From positions 2,976,001 to 3,040,000 of the forward strand of contig NZ_AP024702.1 of the NCBI RefSeq assembly GCF_037076345.1: 64,000 bases of DNA, read 5' to 3'. Below, one piece after another: positions 1 through 8,532 of the stretch. This DNA comes from Haloferula helveola. GTDB taxonomy: Bacteria; Verrucomicrobiota; Verrucomicrobiia; Verrucomicrobiales; Akkermansiaceae. Position numbers and translations under genes: made by a program. The number at the start of each line of letters is the position of its first letter. The first letter of the stretch is position 1. The notes below the pieces were generated by a model, which was not told where the DNA came from, made no database searches, and saw only the letters and a program-made list of their open reading frames with translations.

Positions 1-1
1 A

Positions 2-1162
2 GGCAAGACCTACATCAAGCACATCCCCGACGCGCAGGTCGCCGAGGCCAAGGCTGCGGGGACGCTCGATGCGACGACGGATTTCTCACGGGTTGCGGAG
101 TGCGATGCGCTGATCCTTTGCGTGCCGACACCACTGGACGAACACTTCGAGCCGGACCTCAGCTACGTCGTAAGCACCATCGAGTCGATTGTCCCCGGCC
201 TGCGGAAGGGTCAGGTGGTCAGCCTCGAGAGCACGACCTACCCGGGAACCACCGACGAGGAACTGGTCACCCGCATCGAGGCGGCCGGCTTCAAGGTCGG
301 TGAGGACATTCACGTCGTCTATTCACCCGAGCGCGAGGACCCGGGGAATCCCGACTTCGCCGCCACCAATATCCCGAAGGTCGTCGGCGGTATTACCCCG
401 GCGTGTCTCGACGCCGGCGTTGCGCTCTATGGCGCGGTCTTTGATGAGGTGGTGCCGGTGAGCTCGTGCAAGGTCGCGGAGCTGACCAAACTGCTGGAAA
501 ACATCTACCGCGCGGTGAACATCGGTCTGGTCAACGAGCTGAAAGTCGCCGCCGACCGCATGGGGATCGATATCTGGGAGGTCATCCGCGCGGCCTCGAC
601 CAAGCCTTTCGGCTTCAAGCCGTTCTATCCGGGACCGGGTCTCGGAGGTCACTGCATTCCGATCGATCCGTTCTATCTGACGTGGAAAGCGCGCGAGTAC
701 GGCGTCCATACGCGCTTCATCGAACTCGCCGGCGAGATCAACCGTGCGATGCCCGAGTACGTGATCCATCGTACGATGGAGGCCCTCAATAGTCGCGGCA
801 AGCCGGTCAAGGGCAGCCGGGTGCTGCTCATGGGCCTCGCCTACAAGCCGGACGTTGATGACATGCGCGAGTCTCCGACCTTCGAGCTGCTCGACGGCTT
901 CAAGCGTCTTGGTGCGGAGGTTGCCTATTACGACCCGCACGTCCTCGAGGTCGGGCCGACCCGCGAGCACATGGAATGGGCCGGCACCCGTTCGGTCGAT
1001 TGGAACGAGGACGTGATCCGCTCCTTCGACTGCGCCGTCATCGCCACCCACCACAAGGCCTTCGATCTTGGCAGCCTCTCTGCTTGGTCCGACCTGATCG
1101 TCGACACCCGCAACGCCATGGCGGTGGTGGAGACCCCCGACGGGCAGGTCGTTAAAGCGTAG
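2..1162 (+). CDS. UDP-sugar 6-dehydrogenase (UDP-GlcNAc/UDP-ManNAc dehydrogenase type), 5'-truncated by window edge
   Basis: Oxidises the C6 hydroxyl of a UDP-sugar to a uronic acid with NAD+, a cytoplasmic precursor step for polysaccharide synthesis. The frame is open from base 2, so the N-terminal Rossmann domain is cut off by the window edge; 386 residues remain. The catalytic cysteine lies in [12 protein letters not shown] near visible residue 218, and the C-terminal UDP-binding domain follows ([15 protein letters not shown]). The wording around the cysteine resembles WbpA/WecC-type enzymes more than UDP-glucose dehydrogenase, but the substrate cannot be fixed from sequence alone. Stop is TAG at 1160-1162, overlapping the first base of a repeat element. 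Confidence 0.92.
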   Translation, partial: GKTYIKHIPDAQVAEAKAAGTLDATTDFSRVAECDALILCVPTPLDEHFEPDLSYVVSTIESIVPGLRKGQVVSLESTTYPGTTDEELVTRIEAAGFKVGEDIHVVYSPEREDPGNPDFAATNIPKVVGGITPACLDAGVALYGAVFDEVVPVSSCKVAELTKLLENIYRAVNIGLVNELKVAADRMGIDIWEVIRAASTKPFGFKPFYPGPGLGGHCIPIDPFYLTWKAREYGVHTRFIELAGEINRAMPEYVIHRTMEALNSRGKPVKGSRVLLMGLAYKPDVDDMRESPTFELLDGFKRLGAEVAYYDPHVLEVGPTREHMEWAGTRSVDWNEDVIRSFDCAVIATHHKAFDLGSLSAWSDLIVDTRNAMAVVETPDGQVVKA

Positions 1163-1253
1163 AGCCAAGAGCGTAGAGCGGGGAGTCAGGCTCCCGACCC
1201 ACTCCTCTCCCGGCTTTTCCAACTCTTGGCTCTCAGCTCCAAGCTCCTTGCTC
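1161..1253. repeat. Degenerate heptamer-periodic inverted repeat element
   Basis: Fills the whole gap between the dehydrogenase and the fucose synthase gene. The left arm (1161-1181) reads as three 7-bp units of form AGAGCNN. The right arm (1219-1253), read on the minus strand, is five 7-bp units of form GAGNNNN. AGAGCCAAGAG (1161-1171) has a perfect 11-bp reverse complement at 1223-1233, and GGGAG/CTCCC forms a small inner hairpin at 1181-1195. There is no T-run, so it is not an obvious terminator. The same design recurs at 5829-5934 and 33349-33426. Confidence 0.75.
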
Positions 1254-1255
1254 AT

Positions 1256-2194
1256 ATGAAGAAAATCTACATCGCCGGTCACCGCGGCATGGTCGGATCC
1301 GCACTTGTCCGTGAGGCGGAGAACCGGGGTGGGTTCGAAGTCCTCGCGGCCGGTCGAGACCGAGTCGATCTCTGCGACCAGTCCGACACCTTCGCGTTCC
1401 TCGCCGAGGAGAAGCCGGACATCGTGATCATTGCGGCGGCCAAGGTCGGAGGCATCCATGCCAACTCGACCTACCCGGCCGACTTCATCTACGAGAACCT
1501 CGCGATCGCCGCCAATCTCGTGGAGGGCAGCCGCCAGGCCGGGGCGGGGCGGGTTCTGTTCCTCGGGTCGTCATGCATCTATCCCAAGATGGCGCCGCAG
1601 CCGATGCCCGAGGACTGTCTTCTCACGAGTCCTCTCGAGACGACCAACGAGGCCTACGCCATTGCCAAGATCGCCGGTCTCAAGATGTGCCAGCACTACC
1701 GGGCACAGCACGGGCTGATGTATCACTCCGCGATGCCGACCAATCTCTATGGTCCGGGTGACAACTATCACGCCGAGAATTCCCACGTGATCCCCGCGCT
1801 CATCCGGCGCTTCCACGAGGCGAAGGAAGCCGGAGCGGAAAGCGTCGCGATCTGGGGCACGGGCACGCCGCGACGCGAGTTCCTTCACGTCGACGACCTC
1901 GCGGCGGCCTGCTTCCACCTCCTCAAGCTCGAAAATCCTCCGGATTGGGTAAATGTCGGCGTCGGCGATGACGTCACGATCCTCCAACTTGCCACGCTGG
2001 TTGCGAAGACCGTCGGCTTCGAAGGCACGATCGAGACCGATCCGAGCAAGCCGGACGGCACGCCGCGCAAGCTGCTCGACATTTCGAGGATCCGCGAAAC
2101 CGGTTGGACCCCCGCGATCACGTTGGAGACGGGCTTGGCGGGAGCCTATAAGGACTTCCTCACTTCCCTCGAAACCGGAGCCGCCCGGCTCTGA
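1256..2194 (+). CDS. fcl: GDP-L-fucose synthase
   Basis: Converts GDP-4-keto-6-deoxy-D-mannose to GDP-L-fucose (3,5-epimerase plus NADPH 4-reductase), the second step of the de novo GDP-fucose pathway. 312 aa, normal for the extended-SDR family. The nucleotide-binding loop [10 protein letters not shown] sits at residues 7-16, catalytic serine is in GSSCIYP near residue 105, and the Tyr/Lys pair is in YAIAK near residues 134-138. ATG 1256 is chosen because it starts exactly before [11 protein letters not shown]; upstream in-frame codons fall in the heptamer repeat. The partner gmd follows after 15 nt, and a GT11 fucosyltransferase lies at 45235, so the product has a plausible local user. Confidence 0.95.
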   Translation: MKKIYIAGHRGMVGSALVREAENRGGFEVLAAGRDRVDLCDQSDTFAFLAEEKPDIVIIAAAKVGGIHANSTYPADFIYENLAIAANLVEGSRQAGAGRVLFLGSSCIYPKMAPQPMPEDCLLTSPLETTNEAYAIAKIAGLKMCQHYRAQHGLMYHSAMPTNLYGPGDNYHAENSHVIPALIRRFHEAKEAGAESVAIWGTGTPRREFLHVDDLAAACFHLLKLENPPDWVNVGVGDDVTILQLATLVAKTVGFEGTIETDPSKPDGTPRKLLDISRIRETGWTPAITLETGLAGAYKDFLTSLETGAARL

Positions 2195-2209
2195 TTCCCC
2201 TCAAGTTTA

Positions 2210-3325
2210 ATGAAGAAAGCACTGATTACCGGCATCACCGGTCAGGACGGCTCGTATTTGGCCGAATTCCTTCTCGAGAAGGGCTACGAAGTTCACGGCA
2301 TCAAGCGCCGCGCGTCGTTGTTCAACACGGAACGCGTGGATCACATCTACGAGGATCCGCACGTCGAGCACGCCCGCTTCAAGCTCCACTACGGGGACCT
2401 GACCGACACCTCGAACCTGACCCGCATCATCAGCGAGGTGCGTCCGGACGAGGTCTACAATCTCGGCGCCCAGTCGCACGTGGCGGTTTCGTTCGAGTGC
2501 CCGGAGTACACGGCCGACGTCGACGCGATCGGCACGCTCCGTCTGCTTGAGGCGATCCGTTTCCTCGGTCTCGAAAAGACGACCCGTTTCTATCAGGCGT
2601 CCACCTCAGAACTCTACGGCCTGGTGCAGGAGATTCCGCAGAAGGAGACGACTCCATTTTATCCCCGGTCTCCGTATGCGGTTGCCAAGATGTATGCCTA
2701 CTGGATCACGGTGAACTACCGCGAGTCCTACGGGATGTATGCGTGCAACGGCATTCTCTTTAACCACGAGTCACCCCGTCGGGGCGAGACCTTCGTGACG
2801 CGCAAGATTACGCGCGGACTTGCGAATATTGCACAAGGCCTCGAGAAGTGCCTCTATCTCGGCAACATGGACGCGCTCCGCGACTGGGGCCACGCCAAGG
2901 ACTACGTCCGCATGCAGTGGATGATGCTCCAGCAGGAGAGTGCCGACGACTTCGTGATCGCAACCGGCAAGCAGATCTCGGTGCGCGAGTTCGTCCGGAT
3001 GTCGGCCGCGGAGGCGGGTATCGGCTTGGATTTCAGCGGCGAAGGTGTCGACGAAATCGCTACGGCGACCACCGTAGATTCGGAGAAAGCCCCAGGAGTC
3101 AAGGAAGGCGACGTAATCGTCCGCGTCGATCCACGATACTTCCGCCCGGCGGAGGTCGAAACGCTTCTCGGGGATCCCACCAAGGCCAAGGAGAAACTTG
3201 GCTGGGTGCCGGAGATCACGGTCGAGGAGATGTGCGCCGAAATGGTCGAGCACGATCTTGATGTCGCCCGCCGCCACGCCCTCCTCAAGCTTCACGGCCA
3301 CCATGTGTCCGTAGCTCGCGAATAG
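2210..3325 (+). CDS. gmd: GDP-mannose 4,6-dehydratase
   Basis: Makes GDP-4-keto-6-deoxy-D-mannose from GDP-D-mannose, the first committed step to GDP-L-fucose. 371 aa, full length for the family. The NADP-binding [15 protein letters not shown] lies at residues 8-22, the catalytic Tyr/Lys are in YAVAK (about 156-160), and the family-specific [16 protein letters not shown] follows. It sits directly downstream of fcl, which consumes its product. The order fcl-gmd is the reverse of the pathway order. The stop TAG is followed by short hairpins that separate it from the next gene. Confidence 0.96.
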   Translation: MKKALITGITGQDGSYLAEFLLEKGYEVHGIKRRASLFNTERVDHIYEDPHVEHARFKLHYGDLTDTSNLTRIISEVRPDEVYNLGAQSHVAVSFECPEYTADVDAIGTLRLLEAIRFLGLEKTTRFYQASTSELYGLVQEIPQKETTPFYPRSPYAVAKMYAYWITVNYRESYGMYACNGILFNHESPRRGETFVTRKITRGLANIAQGLEKCLYLGNMDALRDWGHAKDYVRMQWMMLQQESADDFVIATGKQISVREFVRMSAAEAGIGLDFSGEGVDEIATATTVDSEKAPGVKEGDVIVRVDPRYFRPAEVETLLGDPTKAKEKLGWVPEITVEEMCAEMVEHDLDVARRHALLKLHGHHVSVARE

Positions 3326-3330
3326 GGAGA

Positions 3331-3379
3331 GCGGCTTTCCAAGCCGCCTATGCCCTTGCCGGCAGCCCGCGGGGCTGCC
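3331..3379. repeat. Two short REP-like hairpins
   Basis: GCGGCTT/AAGCCGC (3331-3347, loop TCC) is followed by GGCAGCCC/GGGCTGCC (3361-3379, loop GCG). Short stems with 3-base loops resemble the inner hairpins of the REP elements near the RAYT gene, but the sequence differs. Their position argues that the ATG at 3350, which lies between the two hairpins, is not the true start of the next gene. Confidence 0.55.
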
Positions 3380-3391
3380 GCTCGAATCCTG

Positions 3392-4150
3392 ATGCTCACC
3401 GCATCCGTCATCGGTCTGCCACTCGCCCGCACCGACTACGCCGGCGCGATCGAGTGGATCCTCGAAAGAGCAGCTGTCGAAGCGGTCCATGCGGTAGCGG
3501 CTGCAAATACCCACGTCGCCGCCCTCAGCCGACATGACGGCGAGTTCGGCGCGACCATGCGCTGCTTCGATCTGGTCGTTCCCGACGGGATGCCGCTCGT
3601 TTGGGCGATGAATGCCGGGTTGCCCGAGGCCGAGCGACTTTCCGACCGGGTTTACGGACCCACCCTGATGCTGGAGACCTTCCGGGCCACCGACGGTCGT
3701 CCCGGGTTCCGGCATTTCCTTCTCGGAGGCAAGTCGACCACCCTTGAGAAGCTCACCGGACGCTTTGCCGAGGAGTTTCCCGACGCGTCGATCGCCGGCA
3801 CCTACTCGCCACCATTCGGCGAATGGCCGGATGACGAGGTGGACCGCATCTGCGAGCGAATCCGGGAATCGGGTGCCAACCTGATCTGGGTCGGACTCGG
3901 CTGCCCGAAGCAGGAGCACTGGATTGCCCGCCACAAAGACCGTCTTCCGGACGGAGTCTACTTCGGAATCGGAGCGGCCTTCGCCTTCCATGCGGGGGAG
4001 GTCAGCCAGGCCCCGGAGTTCTTCCAGAAGCGCGGCCTTGAGTGGGCTTACCGCCTCGCCGCCGAACCCCGGCGCCTGTTCAGGCGATACTTGGTGCACA
4101 ACAGCCTTTTCCTGTGGTATGCGTTATTGGATCACGCACGCGACGAGTAA
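3392..4150 (+). CDS. WecG/TagA/CpsF family glycosyltransferase (GT26)
   Basis: Membrane-associated transferase that typically adds ManNAcA, ManNAc or glucose to a polyprenyl-diphosphate-linked acceptor. 252 aa from ATG 3392; an ATG at 3350 would add 14 residues encoded by hairpin DNA and is disfavoured. Family hallmarks are present in order: NTHVAAL, PDGMPLVWA, GLGCPKQEHWI, GIGAAFAFHAG and the C-terminal RKRGLEW-like segment (KRGLEWAYRLAAEPRRLFRR). The co-located UDP-sugar dehydrogenase would fit a uronic-acid donor such as UDP-ManNAcA, but that is inference. Confidence 0.88.
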   Translation: MLTASVIGLPLARTDYAGAIEWILERAAVEAVHAVAAANTHVAALSRHDGEFGATMRCFDLVVPDGMPLVWAMNAGLPEAERLSDRVYGPTLMLETFRATDGRPGFRHFLLGGKSTTLEKLTGRFAEEFPDASIAGTYSPPFGEWPDDEVDRICERIRESGANLIWVGLGCPKQEHWIARHKDRLPDGVYFGIGAAFAFHAGEVSQAPEFFQKRGLEWAYRLAAEPRRLFRRYLVHNSLFLWYALLDHARDE

Positions 4151-4162
4151 CCGATCCATCCG

Positions 4163-4774
4163 ATGACCCCGACAACTCTCTCCATGACCACCCACATCCA
4201 TCCTCACGCCACGCTGCCGCGCCACGCCAAGGAAGTGCTCCTTCAGCAGAAGGGGTGCGTGCTGTGGTTTTGCGGGCTGTCGGGTTCGGGAAAGTCGACC
4301 ATCGCCGGCGCGCTGGAGCAGGTGCTCCACGACAAGGGCCGTTTCGTGGTCCGGCTCGATGGCGACAACCTCCGCACCGGCCTCAACAATAACCTCGGCT
4401 TCAGTGACGAGGATCGTTTGGAGAACGTCCGGCGGACCGCGGAACTCGCCAAGGTCCTCGCTTCCAACGGGGTTATCGTTCTTTGCTCCCTGATCACGCC
4501 ACGAGGCGTCCTGCGGGATCTCGCTCGCGGGATCCTCGGCAGGGATTTCTCCGAAGTCTATGTGAAGGCGAACTACGCGACCTGTGAGGCCCGCGATCCC
4601 AAAGGCCTCTACGCGAAAGCCGCGAACGGCGAAGTGAAGCAGTTCACCGGCCGCGACAGCGCCTTCGAGGAACCTCAGGAACCCGATCTGGTGCTCGATA
4701 CGGAGCAGCTCTCGGTCGAGGACTCGGTATTCGAAGTCCTTGAATACCTGCGGGCCAAGGCCATCGCGCCCTAA
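4163..4774 (+). CDS. cysC: Adenylylsulfate (APS) kinase
   Basis: Phosphorylates APS to PAPS, the universal sulfuryl donor. 203 aa. The P-loop GLSGSGKST lies at about residues 38-46, followed by RLDGDNLRTGLNNNLGFS, the APS-kinase substrate signature, and the GLYAKAANGEVKQFTG segment. An alternative ATG at 4184 would remove seven residues. Stand-alone rather than fused to CysN. It lies inside the EPS locus with cysD and cysN downstream, and no PAPS reductase is seen nearby. Together with two sulfotransferase genes this points to PAPS for sulfation, although assimilation of sulfate remains possible. Confidence 0.95.
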   Translation: MTPTTLSMTTHIHPHATLPRHAKEVLLQQKGCVLWFCGLSGSGKSTIAGALEQVLHDKGRFVVRLDGDNLRTGLNNNLGFSDEDRLENVRRTAELAKVLASNGVIVLCSLITPRGVLRDLARGILGRDFSEVYVKANYATCEARDPKGLYAKAANGEVKQFTGRDSAFEEPQEPDLVLDTEQLSVEDSVFEVLEYLRAKAIAP

Positions 4775-4821
4775 ACATTACTAAGTCACGTAAGTTACTT
4801 CTTTTTGCTTGCGTCGAGCTA

Positions 4822-4897
4822 GCGGAGCCCTTTTTCTCCGCCCGCACCCGATTCTGCATTCCTTCGACGTTCGATATTGAGCGTTCGATGTTCGACG
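4822..4897. repeat. Hairpin plus degenerate heptamer array between cysC and cysD
   Basis: GCGGAG/CTCCGC forms a hairpin at 4822-4841 with an 8-base pyrimidine-rich loop. It is followed by five consecutive 7-bp units with consensus TTCGAYG at 4863-4897, the first and last identical. The rest of the 133-bp gap holds AAGTCAC/GTTACTT near 4786-4803, a weak inverted repeat, and a short T-run, which could attenuate transcription. No gene is seen in the gap. Confidence 0.6.
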
Positions 4898-4907
4898 TCC
4901 CGACCCC

Positions 4908-5813
4908 ATGCCCAGCTACAACCTTTCCCACCTCGACCAGCTCGAAGCCGAGGCGATCTTCATCCTCCGCGAGACTGCGGCGCAGTTCCAGAATCCGGGG
5001 CTGCTGTTCTCCGCCGGAAAGGACTCGATCGTGATGGCCTGGATCGCCCGCAAGGCCTTCCATCCGGCGCGCCTTCCTTTCCCGCTGGTCCACGTCGATA
5101 CCGGCCACAATTTCCCGGAGACGATCGAGTATCGTGATCGCTTCGCGGAGGAAATGGGTGCGCGTCTGGTGGTCGGATCGGTCCAGAAGTCGATCGATGA
5201 GGGACGTGTGACGGAGGAAAAGGGGCCCGACGCCTCGCGCAACCGACTTCAGACGACCACCCTGCTCGACACGATTGAAGAGCATCAGTTCGATGCGGTT
5301 CTCGGCGGTGGCCGTCGCGATGAGGAGAAGGCCCGCGCCAAGGAGCGCTTCTTTTCCCACCGCGATGACTTCGGCCAGTGGGACCCGAAGAACCAGCGCC
5401 CCGAGCTGTGGAACCTCTTCAACGGCCGGATGCACCAGGGAGAGCACTTCCGGATCTTTCCGTTGTCCAACTTCACCGAGATGGACATCTGGATGTACAT
5501 GAAGCGCGAGGGCATCGTCCTGCCGAGCCTCTACTACGCCCACGAGCGCGACACCGTGACCCGCAATGGTACGATCCTCGCCGTAAGTGAGTTCGTCCAA
5601 CCTCGCGAGGGCGAGGAAGTGGTTCACCGCAGGATCCGTTTCCGCACCATGGGCGACGCGACCATCACCGGCGCTGTCGAGTCGGATGCCGACACCATGG
5701 ACAAGATCATCGAGGAAGTGGCTGCCGCCCGCCAGACCGAGCGCGGCAACCGCGCCGATGACAAACGCTCCGAAACCTCAATGGAGGACCGCAAGAAGGA
5801 GGGCTATTTCTAA
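4908..5813 (+). CDS. cysD: Sulfate adenylyltransferase subunit 2 (ATP sulfurylase, PP-loop subunit)
   Basis: Catalytic subunit of the CysDN heterodimer that makes APS from ATP and sulfate. 301 aa, the usual length. The PP-loop SAGKDSIVM starts at about residue 35, and RRDEEKARAKERFFSHRD and the FPLSNFTEMDIWMYMKREGI segment are characteristic of CysD. The C-terminus ends in the typical EDRKKEGYF. Starts at ATG 4908 after a heptamer array. cysN follows after a repeat-filled gap of 145 bp, so the pair is probably co-transcribed. Confidence 0.96.
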   Translation: MPSYNLSHLDQLEAEAIFILRETAAQFQNPGLLFSAGKDSIVMAWIARKAFHPARLPFPLVHVDTGHNFPETIEYRDRFAEEMGARLVVGSVQKSIDEGRVTEEKGPDASRNRLQTTTLLDTIEEHQFDAVLGGGRRDEEKARAKERFFSHRDDFGQWDPKNQRPELWNLFNGRMHQGEHFRIFPLSNFTEMDIWMYMKREGIVLPSLYYAHERDTVTRNGTILAVSEFVQPREGEEVVHRRIRFRTMGDATITGAVESDADTMDKIIEEVAAARQTERGNRADDKRSETSMEDRKKEGYF

Positions 5814-5828
5814 GCCGCCTGCGGCGGG

Positions 5829-5934
5829 AGTGGGAAGTGACGAGTGCGAAGTATGAAAAGTGCTCTGATTCACGCTCACCCCGGCTAACCTCAATCCTCC
5901 TCATCTTTCCACTTTTTACCAGTCACTAGGCACT
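5829..5934. repeat. Heptamer-periodic inverted repeat between cysD and cysN
   Basis: The left arm is four contiguous 7-bp units (5829-5856) of form AGTNNNA. The right arm, on the opposite strand, is four contiguous 7-bp units (5907-5934), mostly of form AGTGNNN. A small CCGCC/GGCGG hairpin precedes it at 5815-5827. The arms are only approximately complementary, but the 7-bp register is exact within each arm. Same architecture as 1161-1253, built on a different core. Confidence 0.7.
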
Positions 5935-5958
5935 CCCCGACATCGTCGGGACTCCACC

Positions 5959-7203
5959 ATGGACCTTCTCCGTTTCACCACCGCCGGATCCGTCGACGAC
6001 GGCAAATCCACTCTCATCGGCCGTCTTCTCTATGACTCGAAGTCGATCTTCGAGGACCAGATGGAAGCCGTTGAGGAGAGCTCGCGCCGCCGTGGCGACG
6101 AGAATGTGAACCTCGCGCTGCTGACCGACGGCCTGAAGGCCGAACGGGAGCAGGGGATCACGATCGACGTCGCCTACCGCTACTTCGCGACGCCCAAGCG
6201 GAAGTTCATCATCGCGGACACCCCCGGACACATCCAGTACACGCGGAACATGGTGACCGGCGCCTCGACCGCCAACCTCGCCATCATTCTCGTCGACGCC
6301 CGCAAGGGAGTGATCGAGCAGACCAAGCGGCACAGCTTCATCGCCAACCTGCTGCGGATCCAGCACGTGGTGGTCGCGATCAACAAGATGGACCTCGTGG
6401 ACTACTCGGAGGAGGTCTACGACACGATCGTGAAGGCTTACCAGGAGTTCGCCTCGCGCCTCGACAACATCGTCGACATCACCCCGATTCCGATTTCCGC
6501 CCTCAATGGCGACAACGTCGTCGATACCTCGGACAAGATGCCGTGGTATCAAGGACCGTCGCTGCTCTATCATCTCGAGAACGTCTACGTCGGAGGCGAG
6601 GAGAACCACGTCGATGCTCGGTTCCCCGTGCAGTGGGTGATCCGCCCGCAGAGCGACGAGTGGCACGACTTCCGGGGCTATGCCGGCCGGGTTGCCGGCG
6701 GCGTCTTCAAGCCGGGCGACGAAGTCACGGTGATGCCCTCCGGTTTCCAGTCGCGGATCAAGGAGATCCACACCGCCGACGGGGCCAAGGAGGAGGCGTT
6801 CGCGCCGCAAAGCGTCACGATCACCCTGCACGACGAGATCGACATTTCGCGTGGCGACATGATCGTTAAGGCAAACAATCCGCCGAAAGCCGAGCAGGAC
6901 ATCGAGGCGATGATCTGCTGGTTCTCGAACAAGCCGATGGGCCACCGCGCCAAGCTGGTGCTCCGCCACACCACGCGCGAGATGCAGGCCTTGGTGAAGG
7001 AGGTGAAGTACCACGTCGATATCAACACGCTTCACAAGATCGAGGGAATCGACGGCTTCGCGATGAACGACATCGGCCGGATCACTCTGCGCACCGCCAG
7101 CCCGGTCATCCACGACAGCTACCGCCGCAACCGCCACACCGGCTCCTTCATCCTGATCGATCCAGGCACCAACGAAACGGTCGCCGCCGGAATGATCATC
7201 TAG
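5959..7203 (+). CDS. cysN: Sulfate adenylyltransferase subunit 1 (GTPase subunit)
   Basis: GTPase that drives APS formation by CysD. 414 aa, translation-factor GTPase fold: P-loop GSVDDGKST at residues 10-18, a switch region with EQGITIDVAYRYF, G3 DTPGH and G4 NKMD, then two beta-barrel domains. Shorter than the enterobacterial enzyme and not fused to an APS kinase, consistent with the separate cysC upstream. The stop TAG is immediately followed by GTAGGGAC, the beginning of a large hairpin cluster. Confidence 0.95.
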   Translation: MDLLRFTTAGSVDDGKSTLIGRLLYDSKSIFEDQMEAVEESSRRRGDENVNLALLTDGLKAEREQGITIDVAYRYFATPKRKFIIADTPGHIQYTRNMVTGASTANLAIILVDARKGVIEQTKRHSFIANLLRIQHVVVAINKMDLVDYSEEVYDTIVKAYQEFASRLDNIVDITPIPISALNGDNVVDTSDKMPWYQGPSLLYHLENVYVGGEENHVDARFPVQWVIRPQSDEWHDFRGYAGRVAGGVFKPGDEVTVMPSGFQSRIKEIHTADGAKEEAFAPQSVTITLHDEIDISRGDMIVKANNPPKAEQDIEAMICWFSNKPMGHRAKLVLRHTTREMQALVKEVKYHVDINTLHKIEGIDGFAMNDIGRITLRTASPVIHDSYRRNRHTGSFILIDPGTNETVAAGMII

Positions 7204-7407
7204 GTAGGGACAAGCGCCCCCGGTTCCCCCGATAAAGTCGGGGCTTGTCCGTCCGGTCCGCGCCCCTGGTCCCCTCGATTGGGTCGGGACCTTGTTTGCG
7301 GGGTCCGGCGCCCCTCCCTCTGCTCCCTGCGCCCTCGGCGAGGGCGCGCCACCTTGAGGGGAGGCTACCTCGAGAATCTTCCCCTTTGCGTCTTGGCGTC
7401 TTTGCGG
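7204..7407. repeat. Intergenic hairpin cluster with a REP-like half and an octamer array
   Basis: The gap between cysN and the next gene holds stacked inverted repeats. GGACAAGC/GCTTGTCC surrounds CCCCGA/TCGGGG, then GGTCCC/GGGACC follows, then a REP-like hairpin with stem GCGCCCTC, loop GGC and stem GAGGGCGC near 7330. The tail GCGCCACCTTGAG is identical to the tail of the REP inside the MBOAT gene. The 3' part (7384-7407) is three 8-bp units of form CTTNGCGN. No open frame or promoter is evident. Confidence 0.65.
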
Positions 7408-7426
7408 TTCACTCTTCCCTAGTCCC

Positions 7427-8401
7427 ATGAAACGCATCCTCCCGATCCTTTTTGCGGCACTGGCCTGTGTCAGCGTGCCGTCGGCCGCCGCGACGCTCGA
7501 GGAGCTTCAGGCTTCCTTCATGTCTCGCTACGACGAGGCGAATGCGAAGCGCGACGACCAGGTCCGAAAGCTCGAAGGGAGCTACATCGGCGCGCTCGAG
7601 CGCCACATGGAAAAGGTCAAGGCGAGCGGCAAGCTGGAGGAGGTGATTCCGGTCCGGGACGAGATCGAGGCGCTGCAGAACGGAACCAATCCGTTGCCCG
7701 AACTCCCGAAGAACGCCGACCCCCAGTTGAAGTCGATGCGGAAGAAGTTCACCACTGCGAAGGAGTCGGTGATGAAGTCCCACGCCGAATCACTCGTCGA
7801 CCTGTTCTCTAAAATGGAAGCCGCCCTGAAGGCTCAGGAAGCGGAACTCACCAAGGCCGGAAAGATCGATGACGCCCTCGCCGCCAAGCGGATGCGCGAG
7901 ACCTTGATGAGCGACAAGGGTGTCGAGGCCGCTCGGGGCTTGGTTGGAGTTGATGTGGATGGTGGTGGTGGCAAACTCGGTGAGTGGCAGCCGCTGATGG
8001 AGCAGCGCTACAAGGTGATCCTCGACAGCAATCCGGCTCTGGAGACTTTGGCCGACTTGCGAAAGCAGGGAGACACGGGCCCGTTTTGGCCTTATCTCCA
8101 AGCAACACCCGTGGAAGGAGATGGATTGATGGGAAATGCGCCTTGGAAAGCCTCGTTCGACTTCCGCTCTCCGATCAAGGAGTTGCAGGGACAAGTCACG
8201 ATCATGACGGGCCACGCTACGGCGACGGTGCGGATCTTTGCCGATGCCGGGATGGTTCTTGAGAAGACGCTTGGACCTCAGAATCGAGTCGAGGAGTTCA
8301 AACTGAGGTTCGACTCCGCAAGGGTCATCAGCCTTGAGGTAATTGACGACGGTAGTAAAGCGGGCGATCTCGTCGCTTGGAGCGATCTCGAAGTCAAATA
8401 A
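7427..8401 (+). CDS. Secreted coiled-coil protein of unknown function
   Basis: 324 aa with a clear Sec signal peptide (MKRILPILFAALACVSVPSAAA, cleavage near residue 21). Residues 22-165 are charged and helical, rich in E, K, A and L heptads, with repeated KLEE and DEIEAL segments suggesting a coiled coil. A Gly-rich linker (DVDGGGGKLGEW, about 175-187) leads to a C-terminal half that looks beta-rich, ending in SARVISLEVIDDGSKAG, reminiscent of a carbohydrate-binding beta-sandwich. No catalytic motif is recognised. It lies between cysN and an EPS membrane protein, separated on both sides by gaps over 100 bp, so it may be a separate unit. Envelope location is inferred. Confidence 0.75.
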   Translation: MKRILPILFAALACVSVPSAAATLEELQASFMSRYDEANAKRDDQVRKLEGSYIGALERHMEKVKASGKLEEVIPVRDEIEALQNGTNPLPELPKNADPQLKSMRKKFTTAKESVMKSHAESLVDLFSKMEAALKAQEAELTKAGKIDDALAAKRMRETLMSDKGVEAARGLVGVDVDGGGGKLGEWQPLMEQRYKVILDSNPALETLADLRKQGDTGPFWPYLQATPVEGDGLMGNAPWKASFDFRSPIKELQGQVTIMTGHATATVRIFADAGMVLEKTLGPQNRVEEFKLRFDSARVISLEVIDDGSKAGDLVAWSDLEVK

Positions 8402-8532
8402 CCGGGATGTGTACGGAGGCCCGGCCGAAACGGGTTGTGTCGTTACATTGTCTCACTCCACGGCAAAAAAGCCGCTGTCTCGGACGGTCGTGAGCTGGAG
8501 CGGGCAGCCACTCGGTATCCGGTGTTCGACGT

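Noticed and set aside
1161-1253. Inverted repeat considered as a transcription terminator
   Set aside because: The arms are far apart, no T-run follows and the same design appears within a coding sequence.
323-1459. Long minus-strand open frame opposite the UDP-sugar dehydrogenase and fcl
   Set aside because: It covers two well-conserved genes on the other strand and its translation matches no family; long antisense frames are expected in high-GC DNA.
3350-3391. ATG 3350 as start of the WecG-type glycosyltransferase
   Set aside because: It lies between two hairpin repeats and would add 14 residues encoded by repeat DNA; ATG 3392 begins the conserved domain.
2771-4099. Minus-strand open frame of more than 400 codons opposite gmd and the WecG-type gene
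   Set aside because: Same reason: the plus strand encodes recognisable proteins with complete motifs and the antisense product has none.
5926-7437. Minus-strand open frame of about 500 codons opposite cysN
   Set aside because: cysN on the plus strand has all GTPase motifs; the antisense translation is low-complexity and unlike any family.
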